NCBI GenBank assembly: GCA_001598975.1
Contig: BBXU01000742.1
Coordinates: forward strand, 1-31,705
Direction of reading: 5' to 3'
Source of the DNA: Parachlorella kessleri
Lineage: Eukaryota > Chlorophyta > Trebouxiophyceae > Chlorellales > Chlorellaceae
DNA length: 31,705 bases
The notes below the pieces were generated by a model. It had not been told where the DNA came from. It searched no databases and was given only the letters and a program-made list of their open reading frames with translations. Numbering within the stretch: position 1 is the stretch's first letter; the number at the start of each line of letters is the position of its first letter. Positions 10,672-21,700 of this stretch are shown here, piece after piece. The position numbers and the translations under genes are program-made.

Positions 10672-12710
10672 TTAGCACTCAGCCAGCGCTGTGCCCAGCG
10701 CTTTGGTTACCATCGGTTCCACCTCCTGCATGCGACAGCATCGCAGCACAGAGAACAGCTGTGTACAGCGCAGGTGGGCCGGCAGCCTGTGGAGCACTGG
10801 CTCCACCCTGCTTCCAAGCCTTGCACAGGCTAGCCTGTGGATTTGTTCCAACACTGTGCAGCATCAGTGCTCCCTGCCTTCCAAGCAGCCCCTGTCCGGG
10901 CAGCCTGTACCCCTTACTGTTGGGTCGGACGTACACACCTACATACACTGACCTGTCAAACACGCGCACTAACAAGCCCGCAGCAGTAATACTCAATGAG
11001 TCAGCAGCCAGGCTCAAATGCTCAAGCTGACCACCAGAGAGAGTGCACCACACCTTGGTTATGGTGCCCGGGTCGCACACAGCAGCAGTGGTAGCCTGCC
11101 CCCCAGCCTGCCGGAGTTGCGCCTCGCAAGCTGCAGCAGCAGTATCACTGCACCCCTAGTGCCGTGCACCGCTGGTGCTTACTGGTAATACATTTCATGC
11201 AGTATAATGGCCTGTGCCCTTGCTTGCAACATCTACATGTCCTCAGAGGAAGACGCTGCATGTCATTTGGCAGGAAGAGCTGGTCGCAAACAGCCGTCGA
11301 GCAACACCCGGCAGTGATATGACGGCTACCTGACTGTGAAAATGCTCGGTACAGGGCTCCGTTGAGGCTGTCCTTCACTTCAGGCCCAGAGGGGCCGCAG
11401 CCGCCTTTCTTTGCCGATGCATTGAATGCCTGCAGGTCACCTGAGTTACTCCTCAGTGGTACTCAGCGACACATTCTGTATGAGGGCGTACCATTGCCCG
11501 GCAAGCAAGGATGGTCGCACATATGTGTTACTAGATGTCTCTATCAGGCAGACCTGGGAGGCAAGGCAGCGGTTGTATCCATACCTGAGCAAGAGCGCCA
11601 GCAAGGGTGGAGGCCACATTGCCTGGGGCTGCAGCCCCTCGGCACTCTGCAGGCGCAAGAAAAGTAAGGGCCGCAGGAAGGTGCTGTGAATGTGGCGTTG
11701 CCAGCCCTCACCCATGAACTGCGCTAAGCGCAGTGGTGACAGTGGTCGCACAGGATGCACTGCCAACAAAGGACACCAACAACCACCAAGCACTCCATAC
11801 ACCTGTGCTCTTTTCAGGCCGTGCTTCCCCTCTGTGTCTGTGAGAAGCCCACCTGCTGGCGACGACTTGACCCGGTTCACAACGTCCTCCCAGGCAACAA
11901 CGATAGCTGCAGTGATGTTCTGCGGTATCGAAAGTCAATCCTTTCAGGACACTGCCAACACACATTAGGAAACTTGTACTGCAGGTGATTACCACGTCGT
12001 GGTGCCAACCATGCGTGCCAGAGTGCAGAGTGCTGCAGCAGGTCAGGAGCACTGCACACAAGCTGCTTTTGTAAAAGCACTTATCCGCCCACCTGCACCA
12101 CATCCTCTGCCAAGGCATCGCAGGACTCATTGCTGCGAAGCCTGTAGCATTCTGCAAAGACTGGGTCAACAATTGCGGACACCCGGCTAGCCAGCTGTGT
12201 GTCGGCAGCGGGGCAGGCCACAGCCCTGCCCTCTGCCGCTGGCGCGGCTGTCACTGCTGTACTGGTAGGGCGCGCGCTGGCGGTGCTTTCTGACGCTGGC
12301 GCTGCATTCTGTAAAGCTGTTGGGGGAGCGGTTGGGCGTGCTCGGGTGGCACCCTCTGGCTCTGGGGCGCCAGCAGGGCTGGTGCGCACGAAACGTGGCT
12401 GTGGAGGTGGGGGCGCTAGCATGCTGGCGCGGCTTTCAGGCTCAGGGGGCAGCCTCCTTGCTGCCTGTAGAGGAGGCGGCATGGTGACACGACTCTCAGG
12501 CTCAGGAGCCAGTCTCCTCGCCTCAGCACGAGGGGCGGGCCCGGGAGTTGGTGGCTTCACCGGTTCGGCTGTCCTTGCAGGGGAAGGCTTCAGATTGGGT
12601 GCTGGTGCCGGTGGGCCACCTTCGGGCCTTGGCGCCTGGGCCCATGCAGTGCAAGCACACAAGCTTAGCATGGTGACCGCCAGTACCACAGCTGCAGCCT
12701 TGGACGCCAT
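10672..12710 (-). CDS. Secreted Pro-rich protein, paralogue of the 13204-14886 gene
   Basis: Exons in order: 12710-12093, 11919-11853, 11759-11712, 11646-11585, 11429-11330, 11130-10953, 10834-10807, 10725-10672 (1155 nt, 384 aa). A signal peptide (residues 1-24, ending CTAWA) leads into a Pro/Ala-rich stretch to about 150 with a 20-residue internal repeat around RRLAPEPESR. A conserved domain follows: RVSAIVDPVFAECYRL, the sequon NESC, then NITAAIVVAWEDVV, a VAS-Ala segment, and KKGGCGPSGPEVKDSL. It ends LGTALAEC-stop. The 67-, 62- and 54-nt exons have the same lengths as their counterparts in the neighbour, which supports the model. The 28-nt exon is weakest. The Pro-rich N-terminus suggests an algal matrix glycoprotein; that is inference. 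The stop is only 131 bases before the exonuclease ATG. Confidence 0.72.
12419..12521 (-). repeat. 60-bp in-frame tandem repeat in the Pro-rich region
   Basis: The segments 12419-12461 and 12479-12521 match closely at a period of 60 bp. On the minus strand each encodes a version of ARRL(A/P)PEPESR, so the repeat adds 20 residues without shifting the frame. It lies inside exon 1 of the secreted Pro-rich gene. Confidence 0.75.
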
Positions 12711-13203
12711 GGCTGCAGCACTGGGTGGCCGGCAAATACTATTTGACCTAATCAGAGACTAGGGCGCCCTGGTGTGAAGGGTTTCAGGGTTGCATGCGCG
12801 GGTCCTGCTCTGTGGCTCGTCCCAGACTGACTGCCAAGTGTGACTTTTTATCTTAAGACCCAACCACGTTGACGGTGCACAGGCAGTCAAGAAGCTTAGC
12901 CCAAATTGTAAGGAGTTCCAACATGCTCAGACACATGCATGCCGCCAACAGTAATGGAGCACTTGCTTCCCAGCATCTCTGCTGCGTAAACTTTACCCAA
13001 TACTTTTGAACATGAACATTGGAGCGGTCACAGAGGGCTCGACCTGCACCATGTCGTGCCTCGAAGCCAAGCCTTCACAATCTGAACAGCAGGTGCAGCT
13101 GGCAAGAGCACCTCGATTCACGACCTGTACAATGAGTACATGTACAGTTGCTGCCAGCCCACGATGTTCTTAACAGGCAGTCAGTCTCGTGCAAGGACCC
13201 AGG
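12711..13203. other. Intergenic region between the secreted paralogues
   Basis: 493 bases between a - strand stop at 13204 and the next - strand ATG at 12710. No TTACA (minus-strand TGTAA) was found. An A/T-rich stretch near 12843-12855, read on the minus strand, is the only weak promoter-like element for the downstream gene. Nothing else was seen. Confidence 0.4.
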
Positions 13204-14886
13204 CTAGCACTTGGCCAGGGCTCGCGCCAGCGCAGTTGCCAGGGTGGGTTGGACTCCCTGCACAACACATCACACCAGAAGAAGTTTGTGGACGGTCATC
13301 AGCTTTGTGACATTGCGATAGGTATACGCGGTTGACTTGCCACTGTTCTGTGCAGCAACATGCGCATGCATGAGCTAGCAGGAGGTGCAGGTGGCAAGGA
13401 CCAGCATCACCCACCTTCATAATGGCAGCATGGCATGCTGAGCCATCTGTGGCGGCGACGGTGGCCTGCTGGTAGTCGGCAATGCACGCTGCAACAGCAG
13501 GTTCACAGCGGCTACTGCTATAACAAGTCTTCCACACATGCAAGCAGGTCGGTGCGGCAGCATGCTCAGGTAAAATAAGTGCCTGCTGGGCAATTGCCGT
13601 GGTGGTCATGCAGCACTGAGGCACACTGCAAAGTAGAAAGGGCCTGACGGTGCCCCGACCTTGCTGTGAAAGTCCGTTGTCCAATGCTTGATCAATGATC
13701 ACGGCGACATCAGGGTCGGGGCGCCCACAGCCGGCTCGGTCTGCTGCGATAGTGAGGACCTGCAATCAAGCATCCATGTCATTGTAGCCCTTTCTGTCAG
13801 GCATAGCCTACCTCAGTGCCAGACCAGCGCCAGTCAATTGGCTGTTGAGCACGGCAAACTATGAGGTAAAAACGGATGGTGCATGCAGCCCACACGTCTG
13901 TGCTGGAGCTACACCTGTGAAACAGCGGCGGTGAAGGCCGAAGCCACATCGCTCAGCAAGACAAGCCCTGTGCATCCTGCAGGGTTCTTGCAAAACCCCA
14001 GAACCCCTTCACAATTGCGGCGCTTAAAGCATGCTGTTCATGAGTTCCACTGGCTTACTATGCAGTCTTTCTCTGCTACCAAGTTTGGTCCAGGTGGGCG
14101 GGGTTTGCCATACTGCACGTAGGGCATCCAATTTCATGCAGTAGCACTTCTCTGCGCAGGGCCCCGTCCAAACGGTAGGCTCACCTTCAGGGATTTGCCT
14201 TGTGGAGGCGAGGTATTCTTCCCAAGCAAGGGCGACATAACCAGTGATATTCTGCGGCAGCAATGCATGCTGCGCAGCTCCTCAACCTGCCAGGCATACA
14301 TTTGCACCTCAGCCCAGTGCAATCGCCCTGCTGGGGCAGTCCCACCCACCTGCGCCACTTCCATGGCAAGGAAGTCACAGGTCTCGTTCTGGCTGAGCTG
14401 ATGGCACTCTGCAAACGCTTCATCCACAACTGGCGAGACCCGAGCGGCAAGCCGCGTCGGGGAGCCTGGAATGCTGCTGATGCAGGCCACCTCACTGGCA
14501 GCAGCACTGGTGTCAGGCTGTGCTGCTGCTGTTGCCGCAGCTGGCATCGGCAAAGGTGCAGCATCTGGAGCCAAGGCGGCAGCAGCCTTTGTGTACGCCT
14601 CTAGCGCTGGGGTTGCAGGTAGGATGGAGCCCGTATTGTGTGCACCTGTGGAGGGCAACACCGCTTCACTGCGCTCAGCCACCAGTGCCAGCCTCCTGGC
14701 AGGCAGTTTCTGTGCTTGTGAGTTTGCTGAAGCAGGGCCAGTTGTCCATGTTGGGACTGCTGGTCTGCTTGGGGGCCTTGGAGGCTGGGCACGTACGTTC
14801 TGAGCATGGGAGGCTAGAATGCAAAACAATAGCAGCAGTGCTGCAGCCTTGGACATTATGGCAGCACGCATTGTTAGCCTAACCAT
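13204..14886 (-). CDS. Secreted protein, paralogue of the 10672-12710 gene
   Basis: Exons in order: 14886-14350, 14251-14185, 13976-13915, 13841-13812, 13759-13415, 13257-13204 (1095 nt, 364 aa; an alternative ATG at 14856 aligns better with the paralogue and gives 354 aa). A signal peptide is present (MSKAAALLLLFCILASHAQ). The chain is Ala/Pro/Ser-rich to about residue 135. The conserved domain follows: ARVSPVVDEAFAECHQL, sequon NETC, NITGYVALAWEEYL, a Cys-led exon ending FTAAVSQ, and ADRAGCGRPDPDVAVI. The fifth exon is Cys-rich (about nine Cys), suggesting disulphides. It ends ALARALAKC-stop. No catalytic motif was recognised. Two sequons at matching places in both paralogues suggest N-glycosylation. 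An extracellular matrix or secreted recognition role is inference. Confidence 0.75.
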
Positions 14887-15733
14887 GCTTTTAGGAGGTT
14901 GCTAGGATGGAAATAGCCATACTTATGCAGGTGCCGCTGACTAGGACTGGGGGCCACATTGCCAAAGCATTGGGAGGAAGCGATCCTTCTGGCATGGGCA
15001 GACCTGTTGGCGGGGCTCGCTGGACCGTGCCACGGTGTGCATGTCACAACTGATTATAAAACAATGAAATTTTTCACTGCAATACGCTAATGTACAGCCT
15101 AGACATGGGCAGAGCATGGTCTACAATACCTACTTGCATGCAATCACTTCAAGTGACTTCCCATGCATGTGCACGATGCACCGCATATACCGCTGCTTGC
15201 AAAACCAGCTGTTGGCTCCAAGGGTCCCTTAACCCGTCTAGCCACCTGTTGCCTGCCATTTTGGAGAAGCTCTTGACTAGGATATACAAAATCTCTCAAG
15301 GTTACAACATGCCAGGTTGCTTGCCTTTCCAGCTAAGACACACCTGCAAGTCATTGAGAAGTGCCCACCCTCCTACGCCCCATCGCAGTCAGCTCATGCA
15401 GGCTCCCACCCCACCCTCACTCCCAACCACACCCCACCTCCGGGCGGACAGGGTTGCAAGTCCAGACGATGGGGACCCCCGTCTACTGAGCTCGTGGAGG
15501 CGGGCTTACCACCCAATAGAACTCGCTGCTGCTGATGGGGCCCGGACTGGTGCGGCGGCTGGCACTCCCATTGAGGTGGATTCACAAGCAAGACCACCCA
15601 TCAGGCACAAAACCCCCCGGCAGGTCCCACATCTTGGTCAGCCACAGGGGAGCTGCAACCTTTGAAACACGGTCGCTAAACCCTTGTGGAGGGACGTCCA
15701 CAAGTCCCCAGACCCTAATACCCTCGCCAGCTC
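14887..15733. other. Intergenic region
   Basis: This lies between the start of the secreted gene (14886, minus) and the stop of the glycerol-3-phosphate dehydrogenase (15734, minus). TTATAA at 15054-15059, about 170 bases upstream of the secreted gene, could be its TATA element. TTACA at 15302-15306 (TGTAA on the minus strand) is a possible poly(A) signal of the dehydrogenase, though 430 bases away. An open + strand frame at 15090-15665 has no recognisable content. Confidence 0.35.
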
Positions 15734-18700
15734 CTAGGCAGCTGCGGTTGCTGTTGCCCCTGTCGCAGCAGTGGGTCTCCGGGAGTCAAAGGTGTCCAGG
15801 TAAGCCAGCACTTGCTGCAGCTCGGTCTTCATGCGGGAGCGGTTCCAGCCCAGCTCGCCTCCCATTAGCTCCACCACCTATACAGGATTCAAAGAAAGCC
15901 CTCATGCTCCATCTTGGAGCGCTAAGGTATTGAAGACGAAGCCAGCACGAGATTAACGCTCAAGCACTTCCAGCCTAGTTTCCTGCCATCAGCTTCGCTA
16001 TTAGCACTCCCACAGAAATGCGGTAATGTACCCACGACTGGAAGGCAATGGAGGGTGGTCTTAGGAGTGTGTGGCAGTGCATTGAACTCCTCTGGGAAAA
16101 GGCCCACAGGTGCCCATGACTCCACATATGTTGGAGACTACCAGGGCGCCACTATGCAGCGTAAGTCCTGCCAGCAAAATGGGGCTTTCTACACCGTACA
16201 CCCCAGGGAAAACTTGCTCAACTTACCAGGCTACAGATGTCCATGCATTGCACTGCCACTGCCACTTGCCACTGTCCCACCAGGAAATCGAGAAACCCCT
16301 GGCCTCACCCGTGGCAGTGCCTGTTGGCATGCGAGCTTGTCTAGGAACGCCAGCCGTGTGCGACGGGCGACAAAGTCTTCGGGGGTCTCACAGTACTCGT
16401 GGCGCACTGCCAAGGGGACGGAAGACAGGGCCAGAGCACCTTTGGGCGAGGCAGATTTGATTATAACCTCAGGCGAAAGGCACACAGTACCATATGCCGA
16501 ACTGCGAGTGCCAATATACTCAAGATTTGGACTGCTGCGTGTATGGCAGCCCTCAGGCATCTCAGGGGGCCTCTTTCCACCCCCAACCCAACCTGCTGCC
16601 CAAGAGCAAGGTGTACAGCGCTAGACATTCAAACCCTGTGTGCATAGAAGTGGCATCATTTTGCAGTTATAGATGACCTGAGCCTCCAGTGCGAGGTCTC
16701 CCCTACCACTGCCGCAAGCATGGAACGACGGGGTTCACAAGGCTTCCCCAGGAGCGCCTTGCTTCCCTACCGGCATACACGACCTCAGCCTCCAAGATGG
16801 GGTAGCCCCGTACAATGCGCCTGCCCAGCTTGCGCTGCTCCGCGATCTTGGTGATCTCTCCCGCCCGGTCCCCATAGGATGCTGCACCGCAACAGGATGC
16901 AAAAAGGGCGTCTGCGGTTGCACTGTTGTGGGCGATTGTAGGCCCTGTCAGCTGCATATCCCCCCGGCATGTCCCTCGCTCTGTCCCCCTAAGACGCTGC
17001 TGCTGCACAGGGGCGTTCATTGGCAGCAAGCTAAGGAGCCGGCAGCACGGCCTCAGAACACATGGACGTGGTGGCCAACTGAGCCCTTGCTGCTTGCCCC
17101 TGTCATGCTGGATAGCAGGTGCAATCAACAGGTACACCGACAGGAAAGGGGTCTCACCTACAAGGTACTTTGCCACACGCGTGTCAATGGCACCTGGTCG
17201 GTGGGGCACCGTGTAGTTCTGGGCCACCTGCAGAACATGTGGGGAGGGACTGCTGGTGACAGCACCTCCATGCATGCATTGGGTGACTCCTGCGTCCCAT
17301 GCAAATTGTCAGCTGTCAGATAGCACCCCTGGCGCAATGTTCAAGGATGGTAGCGCACGTGAGAGGAGTCAACCATTTAGTTAGGAGTATCCCAGCAAAG
17401 GCAGCATGGCCATGAAGCACAGCACAGCACGCCAGGCAACCCAGCCCCCGGTTAACAACCCAACACTAGCCTCCACCATGCCACCCATGCGAACTGTGGA
17501 CCACACTATATTTAATGACTTAGGGTAGTCAGCAGGCATAGCAGAGCCATACCATCACAGCAGCGCCTCGACACCTCACCCAGTGGCTCGATTGCGGTGG
17601 CCTCACAGCGACCACATGATTAGTGGCGATTGGCTCTATCACATTACCCACCTCACCTCACCCACCGCACCCACCCACCTCAGTAAACAGCGCTGGGTAG
17701 TAGCCCTCCGCACCCAGCAGGGGCAGCGTGGCCGTCACGCTAGGCGCGCTGTGCAGCCCCGCCACTGAGCACACTTTGTCGACTGCGTCCTCTGCCATCA
17801 GACGGTACGTGGTCCACTTGCCCCCTGCTATTCACACGAAATCTTCTGTTGCCTACCCCCTTGCCTGCCGCACGCGATCAATCTGACTAAGCAGTGACCT
17901 ACCGCAAACTACAGAGAAGACCGGAGCAAAATTTCACCTGATCTTGCAACCCCAGCATTCCACGCGGCGCCCAGGGACCAACCGGCTCCTCACACTAGCC
18001 TAGGTGCATGGCCTCCCAGAAGCACTCCACAGCCCTGGCCTGCTCACCTGTCACTGTGACCAAGCCGTCAGGGTCCACAGTCACGATGTGGTCCCGCAGA
18101 GCCTCCGCAGTGTTGGTGGCATTAGGGTCAATGGCAAGAGGCCGGATGCCGCTCCAAGCTGACATTACATCTGACCGTCGCACCTGCACGCACGTGGGCC
18201 CGAGGACCTTACCCAATGTGAAGCAAGCGTAAACATATACACAACTTGGGACTGGTAGGTGCCATAGCCACAGCCGGCTGTCACTTCAATCCGCCTTACA
18301 CAAGACACCGCCACACCTGCAGCGTAGTGGACCACACGACTCTCTCCACAAGTTGTGGCATTGGTAACAGATTCAATGTTGCGTTCTCCTTGTGTCAGCC
18401 ATTGCCAGTCGGCTGCCACACGGGCAAACATCACACCCTACTGTTGCACCCTGCTCTCTGCAAGCATGGGTCCAAGCCCACACCTTACAGGCTATACTGG
18501 CCCACTACATGCCAAGAACCCATCGCAACAGCATTCATCGCTTATCACTGAAGCCTTCGCCCCTCATCGAGCGTTGACATGGTCGCTCCAGCCTCCACAG
18601 CACCCAATGCCTGACTCAGTGATAATAAATAATAAGGGGGGGTGATAATAAATAATAGCACCCCACCTGGACTGTGAGGTAGTCTGCGATGGCATCCAGA

Positions 18701-21700
18701 ATGAACTGGATCTCCTCCTCGCTGGGTTGAGGCCTCATGGTCACCTCAGTCATGGAGTCTGTGACAGTTAGATACACAACAGCCTTGGAGTCTGCAAAGG
18801 GCGCTGCTGGAGGCAGGCGTAGGATTGTCCTACCACTTCACCAAATATGTGATCAGTACTCGGCGCTCTCCCGAGGGCTCGGGATCACTTCGGAATGGGC
18901 TTTGAATGGGGCAGACACAAAACCGACTGATTCATTCAAGTGAAGCCGCTGACCGGTCCTGAGGCAGCAGCCTTTGCCACCTCTACTCCCTCAAGCTGCC
19001 ATGAAAGTTTATAGAGCTGATGCAAATTCGGTTCACTCCTGGACCTCTTGAGCGTGATCCACAGTGTGCACTGCAACATGTGACGAGGGATTTGCCCACC
19101 AGCCTCGATGTGCCTGCCCAACACCAATCAGCAACCCTGCAGACCAAATACTGCCTGCCTCCCTCATGAAAACCCACGGAAGGTCCACCCACACACTAAC
19201 CAACTGACCAACTACCCAACCAGGGAACTTGCTGTGCCTGCCAGGCACAGGTCAGCTAGCTCACAGACCACACAACCTGCCGCCACCAGCCAAGCACAAG
19301 GGAGGGTCCAGCCAATTACTAACCTGTTGTGCCAGCGATGGTGTGGTCCAGCCACGGCAGCATGAATACCACACGGCCGTCCTTGGTCTTTGGCACAATC
19401 ATGCCCACTGCAGGCCAATACATGAACACCCAATGCTCAATTCTAGCTGACATACCAGCAAACCTCGAGCCTTTCGTCCTCGCCGCCACTAGACAGCGCT
19501 CTCAGCCTCTTTGAAAGGCATAGCTCGCTGCTCTCCATGCCACCATTTGTGGCCACTTGCACCTGCTGAACTCTGACTACATAGCTAGCTAGCACAGAAA
19601 TTGGAAGGCCCACAAGCATGATCGACGATGGTCACCCTCCAGACATTACGAGACAGCCGTACAGGCACCAGCCACTGATTATAAATTTGGCTTGCATAAC
19701 GAAACCGCTCCCAGCAAGCCACGCGTGGCATGAGCTCACCATGCTCTGGGGAGTAGTAGTCTGGCAAGGTGACATGCACGCCAGCAGAGGGCATGATCAT
19801 CTTGCTGCAGTCCTGACAAGACAGCGCCCTGGGAGAAAGAAAGGGCGACTTGGAGTGGCAGTCTCATCCATGGCTCAACAGGTGTACCTTTCTTTGCTTG
19901 CCTATATTTCTGCACCTTCATGCAGGTTGGTAGCTGCGCAACAAGCTGGGAAGCTATTGCAAAGAAGAACTGGCAGCCTGGTTAGCGCGTGGCATCTCAC
20001 GAATAAATAGCCATCTAAATTGTAGACAGCAAGTCATCATCGCCAGCAAGCCTAGCTCACATCTCACGCCACCAGGCTGCCCTAGCAACGCTTACGCGCT
20101 TACCTGATGTCATCAGCAAAAGGTCCGGTGGCATTGAGCACAACTCTGGCGTATACGTCCTGCTCCTTCCCTGTCATGTTGTCACGCACCCGGGCTCCTA
20201 CCACCTTGCCACTGCCATCCTGCAGTTTACAAGGCAGTTTACGAGGCGTTTACAAGACTATCTATGGATGCAAACCACCCTTGCCGCTGCCATCCTGCAG
20301 TCTGCTAGGTAGTTAGCATGACTCAATATGGCTAGAAACCAAGGTGGGGCTATGAAAATGGGAGCACGAAGGGCTGCTCTACCTGCCCCTGGACTTGCAA
20401 TAGTGGTCTCACACATTGAGCACGCCTCTGTATGGCTAATCATGCATCTCCAAGCAGCACTTGTTGACAAGGTTGACACCTGCCTGGCCTCCAAACCTTA
20501 CCTTGAGTAACCGCACCGCCTCTGTATGGTTGAGCACTGTTGCGCCTGCTAGCGCTGCCGTGCAGGCCAGTACAACAGCTAGCCTTGCGTCATTGAACTG
20601 CCCGTCATAGTATACAATCTGCGGCACGGCAAGGGCTTGCTTTGCCGGTGCAGCCGAACCCAAGCAAACAACAGCAGTGCCATGCAAATGTGGACAGGCT
20701 CGCCACAGCCCATCAGCTAGTGAGGCAGCCCTGCAAATCTCCGCACCTCCCAGAAACGGCACCCTGCCACAGCATCTCGGCAGCTTCCAATGTCGTTAAC
20801 ATAAAACTTATGCAAACATAGTGCTGATGCGTCAACTGCATATGGCAGGGTCCTACGCTGCTGGGAAAAGCAGCGACGGCCCCTCTCCCAGCAACCCACC
20901 GTGCCCTTCAGCGAGGACCCGTCCTGATGCCGCTCCGCGCAAAGTGTGGGGAAGGTCGCCAGTGATTGTCTCCGTGACACATAGTGACTCCAGGGACCCA
21001 GCGTGTGGCCCCAGGCAACCAGGTCGTACATCTTGAGGCCCAGCCAGTAGTAGGGAACCTCCCACCACTGGTAGCACGGCTGCAGTCAGGAACCAAGACA
21101 GCAACCATCAGCACTTACGTGAGGAGACACATGGTGGCTCCAAGGCCCCAGGCCATAACACCGAGGACCTCCCACCAGTGGTAGCAGGGCAACAGCCAGC
21201 TGGCAGGGCGACCATGGTCGTTAAGATTGCTCTTTGGTGCGGAGTCTATTATGGACAGTACAGAACATGCCATATGGCTGGCACGCAGCCATCCATGGGC
21301 CCAAGGTGTGCCTTCCAGCTGCATGTTCACGGTTGCATGCCAGAGTGACCAGGGCTTTAACCAACCACGGCCAATATCTCCCACCGCCCGCAACTGCGCA
21401 CCACCAACGCCAAGCTGCGGAGCAGTGGCTCTGCAGCATGGTTAAGTGTTCAGACAGACTGACCGTCATGATGGGCAGTGCACTGCTCAGGTATGGCACA
21501 TTGGCCAGCAGCCGGCTGCGCTCATGCAGCGCCTCAAACACTAGCTTCAGCTGGCCATAGTCCAGGTTCTTAAATGCCTTCTCCAGGTAGCGGACTCCAC
21601 CTGCAGGGACGTCTGGCCAAGCTGAGAGCCACAACTGCACAAAGTTGAAACAGGCTTCACCAAGAGATTGCACAAAGCCAAGGTGACGTATGTCCCACTA

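Noticed and set aside
11708..11802. Longer version of an exon in the Pro-rich secreted gene (acceptor at 11803)
   Set aside because: It gives a plausible peptide, but its exit phase does not join the next exon. The shorter exon 11759-11712 does.
12199..12762. 187-codon open frame on the + strand
   Set aside because: It is the antisense shadow of the Pro-rich first exon on the minus strand, which has the signal peptide, paralogue and splice sites.
15090..15665. 191-codon + strand frame between genes
   Set aside because: No signal, repeat or family motif was seen, and composition is like nearby non-coding DNA.
16055..16624. 189-codon + strand frame
   Set aside because: It overlaps a well-supported minus-strand dehydrogenase exon (16406-16309) and its introns.
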